Shown here: positions 1 to 9,445 of the stretch, in pieces
Numbering within the stretch: the stretch's first letter is position 1
Layout of the letters: each line of letters begins with the position of its first letter
NCBI GenBank assembly: GCA_001275005.1
Contig: JWZX01003044.1
Coordinates: 1-41,820, forward strand
DNA: 41,820 nt
From: Chrysochromulina tobinii
Taxonomy: Eukaryota; Haptophyta; Prymnesiales; Chrysochromulinaceae
Direction of reading: 5' to 3'
Translations under genes and position numbers: made by a program
Notes under the pieces: generated by a model
The model's input: the letters and a program-made list of their open reading frames with translations, nothing else
Databases searched by the model: none
What the model was told of the DNA's origin: nothing

Positions 1-410
1 AATGATATAATCAAGATATAAGATGATATATAATGATATCTTGTATTGAAAATTCCCTTTTCTTGTATTGAAAATTCCCCCAATCCCGGCGCTCCAGGGT
101 CCGGTGAGTTACTTCAGCTACACACGGACACGCACGTTGCGGATTGCGCTTACCGCTTTGCGGTTATTTTATATTTATGGACGATAAACGTCGCGCGGCG
201 ACCACGTCGTACGTCGGTCATCGCATGTCCGTAGACGTCTTCAAAGATCTTCGCTTCGGGTGTTATTCGGGTGACGCTAAGGGTGACGCTTATTAGAGAT
301 CGCCGGTGCGTGACCCAACCGACCCGTAGGTTGTTATACTACTGGCGTTCTACTGGCGCACAATCCGCTACAGCCCGTACCCCGCCGTTAATAATATGCG
401 TTAACGAGCC
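1..410. other. AT-rich left edge, no gene seen
   Basis: The first 60 bases are very AT-rich compared with the rest of the window. They contain a direct repeat of a 19-bp unit (positions 39-57 and 61-79, period 22). I see no supported coding region or RNA gene here. The short open frames have no recognisable protein features. This is the 3' flank of the THUMP gene. Confidence 0.5.
39..79. repeat. 19-bp direct repeat, period 22
   Basis: The unit TCTTGTATTGAAAATTCCC occurs at 39-57 and exactly again at 61-79, with three intervening T residues. Its function is unknown. Confidence 0.8.
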
Positions 411-1601
411 CTATTGCCGTCTAAGGACATGTGCACACGCCGTAAGCGACCCAATCAACATGTGATGCCGCCCGACCTTCACCCAAGCGGGGTCGGCCGA
501 CACCGCCTCCTCGAGCTCTGCTTTGCAAGTCGTGAGGAGCACGGCGCAGCCTCCCTGCCTCAAGACGCGCCTCCATTCTCGAAGGGCCGCACTGTACAGC
601 CCCAGCTTGCGACCGTGCTTGCGCCCAAACGGCAAGTCGCTTAGCACGACGTCCACGCTGCCATCGTGGAAAGGCAGTTGGGTCGCATTGGCGTGCAAGA
701 GTAGCAGCGGCAGCATCCCTTGTCGCGCTGCGGCATGAGCGTTGGCGGCCGCTCCCTGAAGCTGATCACTGCTCTTGTCGCAGCCGACGTATGCAGACGC
801 TCGAGGCTGCAGCCGAGCGGCTTCGAGAAGAATGCCCGCTCGTCCGCACATGGGATCGAGTACTCGACAGCCCTGCCGCAGCTCGGCGAGCGCCGCGAGC
901 GCCCACCCTATCGGCGCGTGCAGTGCAGGGACGGGGCAGTAGCTCCTTGCACTCAGCCGTCCTGTCGTGAGCCTATGTGACTCGGTGTGGGCCGGAAGTT
1001 CGATCAATATTTGCGCGCTGCTCTACTGCAGCAGAATATCGAGCTCGTAACCACGCGCCGTGGCGCGAAAGCCGCCCGTCGAAGCATCATGCCACGCCTC
1101 AGCCAGCATCCGCCCGAGGTCCTGCCGTGACACGCAACTGCCGTCGTTGACGCCACCACGACGTGCCGTCACGCGGAAAGGCACGCTGCTGGCTTCAGCA
1201 ACATCGAAGCCGACCGCAATTCGCCAAGCCTTCTCGAGCGTCGCCGCCTGTGGAATCACGTGACTGGCGAGCAGGTCACGAAACGCGTCCGAGAAGGCCT
1301 CGTCGCCGGCAGGCATGCTCGGCATAGGCGATAGCCAGCAGAGCAGGCTCACGCTCTCGGCAGAGCAGAGCAAACGCACGTCCGCGAGGGTACAGTCGGT
1401 GCGAAAAGCCACTCTGCCCTGCAGGACGGTGACGTGCGTCGCTCCGAGCGCCTCTGTGACTTCAGAGGCCGCAAGATGCTCGAGTCCGATGCCCACGTGA
1501 ATCACGTAGTGCGAGCCGTCGCCATGCAAAGGGAGAAATGGTGAAACGAGTGTTGGACACGGGCTCTCAGTTGGCCAATATCGTGATGCCGGCAACAACA
1601 T
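411..1601 (-). CDS. THUMP-domain tRNA (guanine-N2)-methyltransferase, interrupted by one in-frame TAG
   Basis: This resembles the THUMPD2/THUMPD3/Trm14 family, which methylates guanine N2 in tRNA using S-adenosylmethionine. The ATG at 1601 opens a THUMP-like N-terminal half (HYVIHVGIGLEHLAASEV, later FRVTARRGG). The C-terminal half has the Rossmann methyltransferase motifs DPMCGRAGILLEAA (SAM binding), GCDKSSDQL and SDLPFGRKHG (the DLPFG catalytic-loop motif of the family). The two halves are in the same frame and are separated only by a TAG at 1025-1023, at a point (ELDILLQ/SSAQILIEL) where family members run straight through. Without that stop the protein is about 396 residues, a normal length for the compact members. 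The real stop at 411-413 is also TAG. A nonsense mutation, stop readthrough or a sequence error could each explain the break. The family call is firm; whether the gene is functional is open. Confidence 0.75.
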
Positions 1602-1916
1602 GACCACTTATGGGGCACGACGGACCCGCGGTCGGCCCCCCTCCTGCCATCGTTTTCGGCAGTGACTTCACGTCTCTTCGCAGAAGCGAGCGCGCGCCGA
1701 TCTGCGATACATGTAGTTATGCCTACCATAGACGAGCCCCTCAGCAAAAACTTTTCGTAACCTTCCGACGGAATCGAGAGGCCTGGGACGCCTTTCGCTC
1801 GCTTTTTGTGGACGCTGTCAGGCTGACAGACGTCTACGCCCATTTCGCCCCAAGCGCCGCCCGCCTCGTTGCCGAGCGCCTGAGCGCCGCTGCCCCGGCG
1901 GCGGATCCCTCGTCTG
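1602..1916. promoter_or_regulatory. Divergent intergenic region between THUMP and F-box genes
   Basis: About 315 bp lie between the ATG of the minus-strand THUMP gene (1601) and the ATG of the plus-strand F-box gene (1917). It must hold both 5' ends unless upstream exons exist. A long open frame runs through it on the plus strand, but it has no protein-family features. I see no clear TATA box. Confidence 0.35.
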
Positions 1917-4304
1917 ATGGCATCCTCGAGCTCGTCTCCCTGGACGGATGGCCCTCGCCATGGCACTGCCTGGGATGCTGGCGGCGACAATGGTGGCCTA
2001 GTGGGAGAATTCGAGGACTTGTCGTTGCGCCCACCTGTCCTGAACCATTCGGCCAGGTGCGAGCAGCCGCGTGATGGCTTCGCGGGCATCGATGACGAAC
2101 CCAACTCTCCGCCGCGCTACCGAAGCATGGACTTGGGTGACTTTGAGGCGACTGTCTACCGCTCCGCTGCCCGTGACGAGAGCTACCGCTCGGACGATGA
2201 CGACGATACGAAAATCCCCGTCTACCGCTCGATATCGTCCGGACGGCTCCCCCAGGCGCATCTGGTGGTTCGCCACCCGTGGGACAAGGTCGTGACGCCG
2301 TCGTCCGATCTGGACCTGTGCACACCTGCGCCCAGCAGGAGCATGGACTGGGCTTCTCTCACGCAAGCCACGGTGCTGCTGCCGCGCGAGGACGCTGCGG
2401 AAAAATTCGCCTTCGAGCTGCCGATCGACCTGCTCGAGGCCGTGCTCAGTCTGCTCTCCTCCAGCCCCGGTGCGCCACCCTCACACGTGCTCGCCCCTAC
2501 AAGCATGCAAAAAACACATAAAACATACACGCCCACAACCATAAAACTCCCCCTCTCCAGCTGGCTGATTGCGTGGTCGATCGCGCTCGCTTGACCGCCG
2601 ACTTACCGACCCCGTGCGCATTTCCTCCGTGCAGATCTCTTCATCGTGATGCGCGTCTGCAAGGCATGGCGCCGTGAGGCCTGCGCCCATTACCTGCGCC
2701 GCGTCGCCATCGTCCCTCCAACGCCCGACGCGCTGCTCCGCGCCGTCTCCCTCGCGCGCGCGGGGGATACGCTGCGCCTGCTGCCCGGGGAGCACCGGCT
2801 CACATCGGAGCTGACCCTCGACACTCCCCTGCGCGTGCTCTCCGATGCCGAGGCCGAGCGCGCTCTCGCGTCGCTCGTGGCCGCTTCCACCGCAGCCTCA
2901 CCATTGGCGAACCCCACCGTCCGCGGCAAAGCGCCGGTCACCGCCGTCGCTCCGACCCCGTCGCCGCTCTCGTTTTCCGGAGCCGCGACGGCGGCCGCCG
3001 TAAGGGACGCCGGCGCACCCTCCTCGTCGAGTGGCGGTGGCGACGTGGTTTTGGTCGGCACTCTGCACGTGCTCCTGCGCACCCGATGCACCTCCCTTGT
3101 CGCTGGGATCACGCTGTGCCGGATGGGCGACGAAGTGGGATACCCCAACGCCGTCACGTACGCCGAGGGCGGACTTTTGCGCATGGAGCGCTGTCGCATC
3201 ACGTGCGGCGGACCCGCCACCAGCGTGCCTCAGGCACTGCTTGCCTTTGCCGGCGCGCCCGAGCCGGGAGCAGTGCGGCGGCCGTGCGCCGTCTCGGACG
3301 ACGGGCCGAGCACGGACGAGCAGCCGGCTGCGAGTGAGGGCGGCGGCCGACTGCGCCAGAGCCTGCGCCAGAGCAGCGAGACTGACCTGGGCGAATGGTC
3401 GAGCTCCGGCAGCCTCGCGACCACCGATGCGGTGCCCTTGCCGCCCCCGACCTTAACTGGCCGCTCGCAGGGCGCCATCGGCGGCTTTTGGGGCGGGGGC
3501 GGAGGCGGCGGCGGCAGCGGCTTCGGTGGCGGCTTCGGTGGCGGCTTCGGTGGCGGCTTCGGTGCGCTTGTGGTAGAGGGCGCTGCCGAGGGCAGCGGCG
3601 AAAGCGCCGACGTCATGCCTGCACGCGGTCCATCGGATGAGCGCTCGTCGTGCCCTCAGTCGGGGGTGTGGGTGGGTGCCGCCGCGTCCGTCGTGCTCCA
3701 GGGCTGCACGATCTCGGCTTGCATGGGACCCGGCGTCAAGATCTACCGCGGCCGACTGCTCGCGCAATGCAACACGATCGCTTTCTCGTCGCGCGGCGCC
3801 AACGTCGTCGCCAACGGCGGGTATGTCGAACTCGAGAACAACGACATACGCGGCGCCAATGGCGACGGCGTCTCCTCCTGGAACAACTCGGTGATGCGCA
3901 TTGAGCGGAACTCGATCCATTCAAACTCGGGCGCAGGCATCGCTGTGAACACTGGCGGCGGTAGTGTCACCATCGCCCACAATTCCGTCTTCGACAACGC
4001 GTGCCAGGCCGTCCTCTTTACCACATCCTCGGCGCATGCAACGCTCAAGGACAATGACTTTGACGGCGCCACGACCAAGGAGGGGCCGCCACCGCCACGC
4101 AGAACCAGCCGCGCGCACACGGCGGCGGCCAAGGCGGCGGCCGACACGGCGGCGGCGGCAAAGGCGCAGCAAGAGGCAGAAGACACTCAGCTTGCTGCAG
4201 CTTTCGCTGCGAGCCTCGCCGTCTCCGTCCCTGACCCACCACCTCCCCCGCCATCTCTAGCCGGACGTGTCAGCAAAGCAATGAGGGAGTCCGGCCCTAC
4301 TTGA
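1917..4304 (+). CDS. F-box protein with parallel beta-helix repeats and C-terminal UIM (two exons)
   Basis: This is probably a substrate receptor of an SCF ubiquitin ligase. Exon 1 (1917-2469) has an acidic, low-complexity N-terminus with four YRS motifs and ends inside an F-box (LPIDLLEAVLSLLSS). Exon 2 (2635-4304) completes it with DLFIVMRVCKAWRRE. The phase-1 GT-AG intron 2470-2634 joins them into an uninterrupted F-box at about residues 165-205, giving 740 residues. Residues about 215-270 look like the first strand of a carbohydrate-binding-type beta-helix. A Gly-rich stretch (GGGF repeats) follows, then right-handed beta-helix repeats at about 530-660 (N-N-D-I, N-S-I, N-S-V ladders), as in FBXO10/FBXO11. 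A UIM-like helix with the L-x-x-A-x-x-x-S pattern (QLAAAFAASLAVS) lies near residue 700, followed by a poly-Pro tail. The start at 1917 is the first ATG in frame; an upstream exon is possible. Confidence 0.8.
2470..2634 (+). other. Intron of F-box gene (165 bp, GTGCGC...GTGCAG, phase 1)
   Basis: Splicing joins CCC G to AT CTC TTC and restores the F-box across the junction. The open frame of exon 1 reads on into the intron without family similarity, which supports the boundary. The 5' site GTGCGC recurs in two other introns of the window. Confidence 0.8.
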
Positions 4305-4711
4305 TGTTCAGTCATCGTGTGCATTGCCGGGGCTGCCGAGGCAGCAGTGATCTTCGCGTTCATTCACAGCTTTGCGGGCACCCCGCAAAGCGGTGAATGT
4401 CCTTCCCGGTGGCGGATCATGAGTTCGAGATAAGAACAGAGTGGCATGTTTCTTGCGACGCGAGTTGTTGGTCGCGGGCGCTGTAGGTCGCCTTTTCGCG
4501 GGGCTGCACATGCGTTCCTGTCACGACAGACTGCGATTCTCGTCTTCATCCACAAACTAGAAACTAAGACATAGACACTCGAGAGGATGCGGTTAACACT
4601 AGTTCACTAGTTCACAGGCCGCGGAAGTCGCGGAAGCCTCGCCACGGTCCCAATCCTGCTGTGGAGGCATCGGTCGTCAAGGCCTCCTGTCGGTCCAGGC
4701 TCGTGTCAGAC
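4305..4711. other. Intergenic, 3' of F-box gene and 5' of RabGGTase alpha
   Basis: About 400 bp lie between two genes in the same orientation. The only structure I see is an 8-bp tandem ACTAGTTC ACTAGTTC at 4598-4613. There is no supported gene. Confidence 0.4.
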
Positions 4712-5803
4712 ATGCACGGTGTCAAGAGATTCACACCAGAGAAGCGCGCAGCGTTGCGCAAGGAGAACGAGGAACGTGCGGCCTCGTACCGTAGCCGCTC
4801 CGCCGCGGCCATGGAGCGTCGCGCAGCCAAGGTTTATGACGCCGCTTCTCTTGAGGCGGTCGCCAAGGTGGTGACGGAGAACCCGGACTTTGCAACCATG
4901 TGGAATTTTCGGCGCGAGGTGCTTGGGCACATGTTTCCCGACGCTGACGTCGCGGCGCGCAAGGCCGCGTGTCTTGCGGAGTTCGCGCTCACGCAGGAGT
5001 GCCTTGGCATCAACCCAAAATCGTATCCAGTGTGGTACCACCGCGAGTGGGTGCTGCTGTGGGGCGAGTGCGAGTGGCAATGGCCCGTGGAGCTCAAGCT
5101 GACCGCCAAGCTGCTCGCACTGGATGACCGCAATTTCCATTGCTGGACGTACCGGCGCAACGTTGTGCGCGTGGCGGGCGTTACTGCTGAGGCCGAGCTG
5201 GCCTTCACCACCACCAAGATCCAGGCCAACTTTTCCAATTACTCCGCGTGGCACTACCGCTCGAAGCTGCTGCCCGCAGTCCATGCGAGCGCAGGCGCGG
5301 AGGGCGCCGCCCAGCTCGGCGCCGTGCTGCGAAATGAGCTCGAGCTCGTGCGCAATGCCTTCTTCACCGCCCCGGAGGACTCGTCCGCATGGTTTTATCA
5401 TCGGTGGCTGATCGCGCAGCTAGCGCCCGGCGCGGCCGCAGCTCTTCCACCGGCCGAGTTCGAGGCGCTCGTGCGCGCCGAGCTCCAGATGGTCGACGAG
5501 CTCCTCGAGCTTGAGCCCGAATGTAAATGGCCTCTCGCGGCCGCAGCCTTCCTCGGCCGTACGCTCGACACGCACCAGATGGGCTCGGAAGAGACGACTG
5601 GTGCCGCCGCCACACGCATCGGCGAGCTGCGACGAGTCGACGCGCTGCGGGCGCGCTACTACGATTCGGCGGGCGAGGCCACGCCCACCATGGCGCGCAT
5701 TGGCGCCTCGACGCCCACCATGGCGCCCACAGGCAAGTGGTACCGCCAGAAGGGCAACTTCTACTCGACAGAGCCCACAGAGTTGGCCTCCGAGCTTCAC
5801 TGA
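4712..5803 (+). CDS. RABGGTA: Rab geranylgeranyltransferase subunit alpha
   Basis: This is the alpha subunit of RabGGTase (Bet4 in yeast), which with a beta subunit and the escort protein REP attaches geranylgeranyl groups to Rab GTPases in the cytosol. The N-terminus MHGVKRFTPEKRAA is the typical opening of the family and fixes the start at 4712 rather than at the upstream GTG (4661). PPTA-type helical repeats follow: NPDFATMWNFRREVL, NPKSYPVWYHREWVL, DRNFHCWTYRRNVV, NYSAWHYRSKLL and SSAWFYHRWL. The 363-residue protein lacks the Ig-like and LRR domains of the mammalian subunit and so has the shorter, yeast-like architecture. Near the C-terminus a 30-bp in-frame duplication gives TPTMA twice. 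No intron is seen. The identification is strong. Confidence 0.93.
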   Translation: MHGVKRFTPEKRAALRKENEERAASYRSRSAAAMERRAAKVYDAASLEAVAKVVTENPDFATMWNFRREVLGHMFPDADVAARKAACLAEFALTQECLGINPKSYPVWYHREWVLLWGECEWQWPVELKLTAKLLALDDRNFHCWTYRRNVVRVAGVTAEAELAFTTTKIQANFSNYSAWHYRSKLLPAVHASAGAEGAAQLGAVLRNELELVRNAFFTAPEDSSAWFYHRWLIAQLAPGAAAALPPAEFEALVRAELQMVDELLELEPECKWPLAAAAFLGRTLDTHQMGSEETTGAAATRIGELRRVDALRARYYDSAGEATPTMARIGASTPTMAPTGKWYRQKGNFYSTEPTELASELH

Positions 5804-6256
5804 GTCCGCGGGTCAATATGGAAAGTTGCCTACGAGAAGATAGTGGCGACACGATGCGCGGGGCTTAGCTGACGCCGCGAGATATGCCGAGACGTGATGC
5901 CGAGCAACGATCAGGCCCCGGTGCCCAAGCGCAACCGGAGTGAACGAGCGACCAGAACGGGACAGCGCGGACCCGACCGCGGAACCGCGCGGTCCGCGCC
6001 GCGTCCCGCCCGCCCTCTCCCGCCTCCCGGCACTCCGCTCTCCGGGGCAGCGCCTACCGCCGTACCGCGACTGGACCGCCTCGTCGCGCGCGGCCTTCCC
6101 TGGAGGCCAGAGCCGGCCTCGCCAGTCTAATTTTGTTTTCCGTTTTGATTTGTGTTTCGTCACAAACAACTGGTTTCGCGTTTATTGTGGTCTCACTCTG
6201 CTCTCTGTAACTGTATGCTCTCTGGCCTAAGAAATCACGCCCGTAGGCCGCTATCC
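5804..6256. other. Convergent intergenic region, no gene seen
   Basis: This region lies between the 3' ends of RabGGTase alpha (+) and the EF-hand protein (-). A strongly GC-rich block (about 5940-6120) is followed abruptly by a T-rich stretch on the plus strand (6126-6165). That stretch could contain 3'-processing signals, but I cannot name one. Confidence 0.4.
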
Positions 6257-8449
6257 CTATGCCGCCATGCCGGGCATCGTCGTCTCGGGCAGTCTCTCGC
6301 CGGAGCCAAGCGATCGAGCGAACATGTCAGTACGCTGCGAGAACATGGACACGTTGGCCGCCCCGCCCGTGCGCGCGCTCGCGGGACGCTTGTTGGCGAC
6401 GATCGCGTGAGCGGTCGCGGAAGCGCGTGCGGAGAGCGCCGGTGAGTGCGACGCGGGCGGTACAAGCACGCGGCCGCCCACCTCACGCCCAGCGCCCACC
6501 AGCCGACCGCGCGAGCCGCCGGCGCCACTGAGCGGCGTGGCCCCTTGGTCGGCATCGGCGGGCAGATGGCGCAGCAAGATCTGCTCTGAGGTGGAGACAT
6601 AGGGCGTGCGCGCCGTCTCCTCGATGCAAGTGGGCACCTCGCGAAACTCGGCGGTGCCGTCGAGGTGCCCTTGCGAGCCTCCACCTCTGTGGGCGGAGGC
6701 GCTGATGGGGCGCGAGGGGCGGCGCGCCGTCGACGAGATGGGCTGGCCGGGCGGCAGCGGGTATGGCACCGTGAGAAGTGGCTGGATGCCCAAGGGCTGG
6801 CCTGGCTTGGGACGCTGCTGCAGCTTGTGGACCAGGTGCAATAGCTCCTCATGGTTGGCTTTGGATTGTTGGATGATGCGGATCTTCTCAGTGGCCTCGG
6901 CCATCTGCTGGTCCTCTACCCGCGCGCGCATCTCAGCGTCGCGTCGCGCCTGCGCCATTCGCTCCTCGATCTCGCGCGCCAGCACGTGCAGCTGCTCGGT
7001 CAGGTGGTACTCGGTCGTACTCGCTGCCGCCGCCAGGGTACGATGCGTCACCTCATGCTGCGCGAGCTGCTTGCGGAGCGCGGCTATCTCGAGGCGTGCC
7101 GCCTCGAGCTCCGCTCTCGCCGCCTCCAGCTCCCTGCCGTCCGGCTTGTTCAGCAGCTCCTCGCGCACTGCGTCGCGCTCGAGGGCCACTTCCTCTCGGA
7201 GCTTGCGCGTATGCGCGTTGATCTCCTCGCGCATCGCATGCGCGTCCTTCGTGATCTCGCCGCGCAGGATGGCGCTCGCCTCCTTGACCTGATCGCCGAG
7301 CACCTCCAGGTTCGGTCCGAGAGCCCAGTGCAGAAACTCCCTACGCCGCTTCCCATCGATCAGCCCGAGCCACGCACGGAAAGCCATGCCGGCGACTGAG
7401 ACGCCCCAGCAGACGCGCTTCTTCGCCCGCAGCTTACGCATGTACCACTCGAACCAGGCGCGCACCACCTGCGCACCGAAGAGCTTCACCTTGCGCATGA
7501 GCTGCTTGCGCAGCACGGCCTCGCGCTCGGCGATCTGCGCACGCGACGAGTCTCGCCACGCGCCGAAGGCCTTGCATTCAGTGCCGCGGAGAAGCATGGC
7601 CATACCCTTTGCGAGCCCGCGGTTGCGCTCGGCGACGGCGGCGCGCACGTGGCGCTGCCATGCGACGAACGTCCTCACCATGCCCTGGAAGAGCCATGTG
7701 GTGACGAACTTTTGGAGGCCGCGCTCGTGCCGGACCGACGTGCGCCACGAGTCGATGATGTGCTGCTTCCACCATTCGTCACGCCCCATTAAGTACATCC
7801 TCAGCTTCTTGTTCTTCGCCTCCTTGTCGCCAAAGTGCGCGGTGCGCCACCTATCGAAGACCTTCAGCTTGAGCGCTGTATCGCCGCCGCGGATCATCGC
7901 CGCCGCGCGGCTCATCTGCGCCTTCTTGGTCGACACTAATTTGTGAAGTGCATGCAGGCACTTGCGGCACGGAGCGTACCGCAGGTTGCCGATCACCGCC
8001 ATGCGCTGCGCGTTCAACCTGCGAACGAGGTCGCGCCAAGCGTTGAATGCGGCCGTGGTGCACTTGCCCCTCCACTGGTTGATGGTGCCCTTCATCAGCT
8101 TGAGCTTGGTCTCCTGCAATCCAGCGTAGGCACCATTGATTCGCTCTGACAGGCGCACGACCGTCTGCGTGATCACACGCAGCAGCGCGCCGAGGCGCGG
8201 ATCGAGTGGCGCTAGGCCGTGCATCTCGCCAAACTCGATGGCTCCGCTGGAATCCAGATCGAATCGGCGCAGCAGCATCTTCCAGCTCACCTCGTGGCTC
8301 AGCCCGGGAGCGTGCAGTGCGGCGACGCCTCGCTCCCAGTCCTCACGCGAGACGCTCCCGGATTCCTGGAAATCGAGCATCGTCAGCAGAGTGAGCAGGA
8401 ACGACAGATTGTTCCTCTCCGAGTTGAACTCGTCGTCATCGGAGGACAT
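6257..8449 (-). CDS. EF-hand protein with Sfi1-like Trp repeats and coiled coil
   Basis: This is a 730-residue probable cytoskeletal protein. The start is the ATG at 8449 (MSSDDDEFNSER); the frame extends upstream only to a GTG. Two EF-hand loops are visible. DFQESGSVSRED (residues 26-37) has Asp at position 12. DLDSSGAIEFGE (64-75) is canonical and should bind calcium. Residues about 130-390 hold at least seven spaced F/V-x-x-W-R/Q helices (FNAWRDLVRR, FDRWRTAHF, IDSWRTSVRH, FVAWQRHVRA, FGAWRDSSRA, VRAWFEWYMRK, FRAWLGLID). This is the pattern of Sfi1-type centrin-binding repeats. A coiled coil follows at about 400-570, then a Pro/Ser/Arg-rich tail with RPASARTGG-type basic motifs. A basal-body or centrosome role is inferred from the repeats. 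The 5' end faces the lumen-protein gene across 166 bp. Confidence 0.7.
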   Translation of the reverse strand: MSSDDDEFNSERNNLSFLLTLLTMLDFQESGSVSREDWERGVAALHAPGLSHEVSWKMLLRRFDLDSSGAIEFGEMHGLAPLDPRLGALLRVITQTVVRLSERINGAYAGLQETKLKLMKGTINQWRGKCTTAAFNAWRDLVRRLNAQRMAVIGNLRYAPCRKCLHALHKLVSTKKAQMSRAAAMIRGGDTALKLKVFDRWRTAHFGDKEAKNKKLRMYLMGRDEWWKQHIIDSWRTSVRHERGLQKFVTTWLFQGMVRTFVAWQRHVRAAVAERNRGLAKGMAMLLRGTECKAFGAWRDSSRAQIAEREAVLRKQLMRKVKLFGAQVVRAWFEWYMRKLRAKKRVCWGVSVAGMAFRAWLGLIDGKRRREFLHWALGPNLEVLGDQVKEASAILRGEITKDAHAMREEINAHTRKLREEVALERDAVREELLNKPDGRELEAARAELEAARLEIAALRKQLAQHEVTHRTLAAAASTTEYHLTEQLHVLAREIEERMAQARRDAEMRARVEDQQMAEATEKIRIIQQSKANHEELLHLVHKLQQRPKPGQPLGIQPLLTVPYPLPPGQPISSTARRPSRPISASAHRGGGSQGHLDGTAEFREVPTCIEETARTPYVSTSEQILLRHLPADADQGATPLSGAGGSRGRLVGAGREVGGRVLVPPASHSPALSARASATAHAIVANKRPASARTGGAANVSMFSQRTDMFARSLGSGERLPETTMPGMAA

Positions 8450-8615
8450 CCTCCTTTCGCTCGACCCAGCACCGGGTTGTTGACCAGCGCAAACCGGGAG
8501 CTCACCACAACGCGCGGCCTTCGAATGGAATTGACTTCTTCGGTTTCTCACGCTCGGTGCATTCGGTAACGTTTACATGTATCACTACATTGCACCTGAG
8601 GCTCGGAGATTTCAC
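8450..8615. promoter_or_regulatory. Short divergent promoter region
   Basis: Only 166 bp separate the ATG of the EF-hand gene (8449, -) from the ATG at 8616 (+), or 127 bp if the plus gene starts at the ATG at 8577. Both promoters and 5' UTRs must fit here, so it is a candidate bidirectional promoter. I recognise no specific element. Confidence 0.4.
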
Positions 8616-9031
8616 ATGAGGCATTTCATCTTCGCGCTCCTCGCCGCCATGATGACTGTCACGGCCGGCTTGAATTCAGCCTTGGCCGCTACCAGCCGGC
8701 GAGCAGCCGTCGCCGGGATGGCGTCGGTTCTGCTGCCAGTAGCGCCGCGTGCAGCTCGCGCCGGTAAACTATTTCCTCCTGCACGTCAACGTTCTGGTGC
8801 TGCTCACACACTGTCTCCTCTGCCGTGCGCTGCCTACTTGTGCACGCAGATGGGTCCAAGACCGACAAGTCTTTTACGGAATGCTTGTCCAAGTGCCTTT
8901 ACGAGAAGACGAAGATCACCAAAGGCATCGGGCAGGTTGAGGTGGTGAGCCGTGCGGACGCCATGCTTGAGTGCAAGCCGAAGTGCGCGACGAGCAAGGC
9001 TCAGCTCTTGATTGGGCAACCGAAAAAGTAA
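8616..9031 (+). CDS. Putative thylakoid-lumen twin-CX3C protein (two exons)
   Basis: The spliced product is 109 residues. Residues 1-24 form a hydrophobic signal peptide ending ALA/A. A twin-arginine signal follows (SRR at 27-29, hydrophobic AAVAGMASVLLPVAP, then ARA/D cleavage at 49/50). A signal peptide followed by a Tat lumen signal is the expected arrangement for a lumenal protein of a secondary plastid. The mature part has two CX3C pairs (Cys 61/65 and 91/95), a helical-hairpin pattern suited to two disulfides. Intron 8764-8849 (GT-AG, phase 1) falls in the codon for Asp50, exactly at the predicted Tat cleavage site, so targeting and mature parts are on separate exons. I do not recognise the family and assign no function. 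An in-frame ATG at 8577 is an alternative start. Confidence 0.7.
8764..8849 (+). other. Intron of lumen-protein gene (86 bp, GTAAAC...CGCAG, phase 1)
   Basis: Splicing joins GCC G to AT GGG TCC and gives ARADGSKTDK, a good lumenal cleavage site followed by the Cys-rich mature part. Unspliced, the first frame continues into an unrelated sequence. No direct repeat is seen at its boundaries. Confidence 0.75.
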
Positions 9032-9445
9032 AAGGCTCTTGCAGGCATTCCCGCGTTCCCTCTACATGGCGCCAGGGTGTCGCAACTGCACAGATGACGT
9101 GTCTACGCGTTTCACGCGACCCAACGAGAACATCAACGAATATATATATATAGTGACTCCAGTCAAAAGCACCACAGGCACTCCCAGAGTCACACTAATC
9201 TCCGCATCACCGCATACGCTCGCCGAACGACAACGAGAAACCGTCACGTCGCCCACACCGTAATATCTCGCAACCATCTGCACATGCCACATCGCACTGT
9301 GTGTCTCTACTCCGGTACTCGACTCTCCTCTTCAATCTATGGCAGCCGCAGACACTTGCCACGGCTCCATGGTCACCCGTGGTGCGACCGAGTGCTGCCA
9401 GGCGCTCGCTCGCACGCGCAAAGTGCCGTTCGTCGAAGCGCACAC
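9032..9445. other. Convergent intergenic region with (TA)6 microsatellite
   Basis: This region lies between the stop codons of the lumen-protein gene (+) and GluRS (-). It contains TATATATATATA at 9141-9152. No supported gene is seen. Confidence 0.5.

Noticed and set aside
1023-1025. General reassignment of TAG to an amino acid
   Set aside because: TAG terminates several complete genes here, including this one at 411-413, the EF-hand gene at 6257-6259, the PPC gene at 14091-14093 and the ICMT-like gene at 17448-17450.
1610-2074. 154-residue open frame on the plus strand between the THUMP and F-box genes
   Set aside because: It overlaps the F-box exon in another frame, and its peptide has no family features. 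GC-rich DNA gives many such frames.
5681-5730. Junction-repeat intron in RabGGTase alpha (repeat of ACGCCCACCATGGCG)
   Set aside because: The 30-bp period repeat has no GT-AG at its edges and is in frame; it is a small coding duplication (TPTMA twice).
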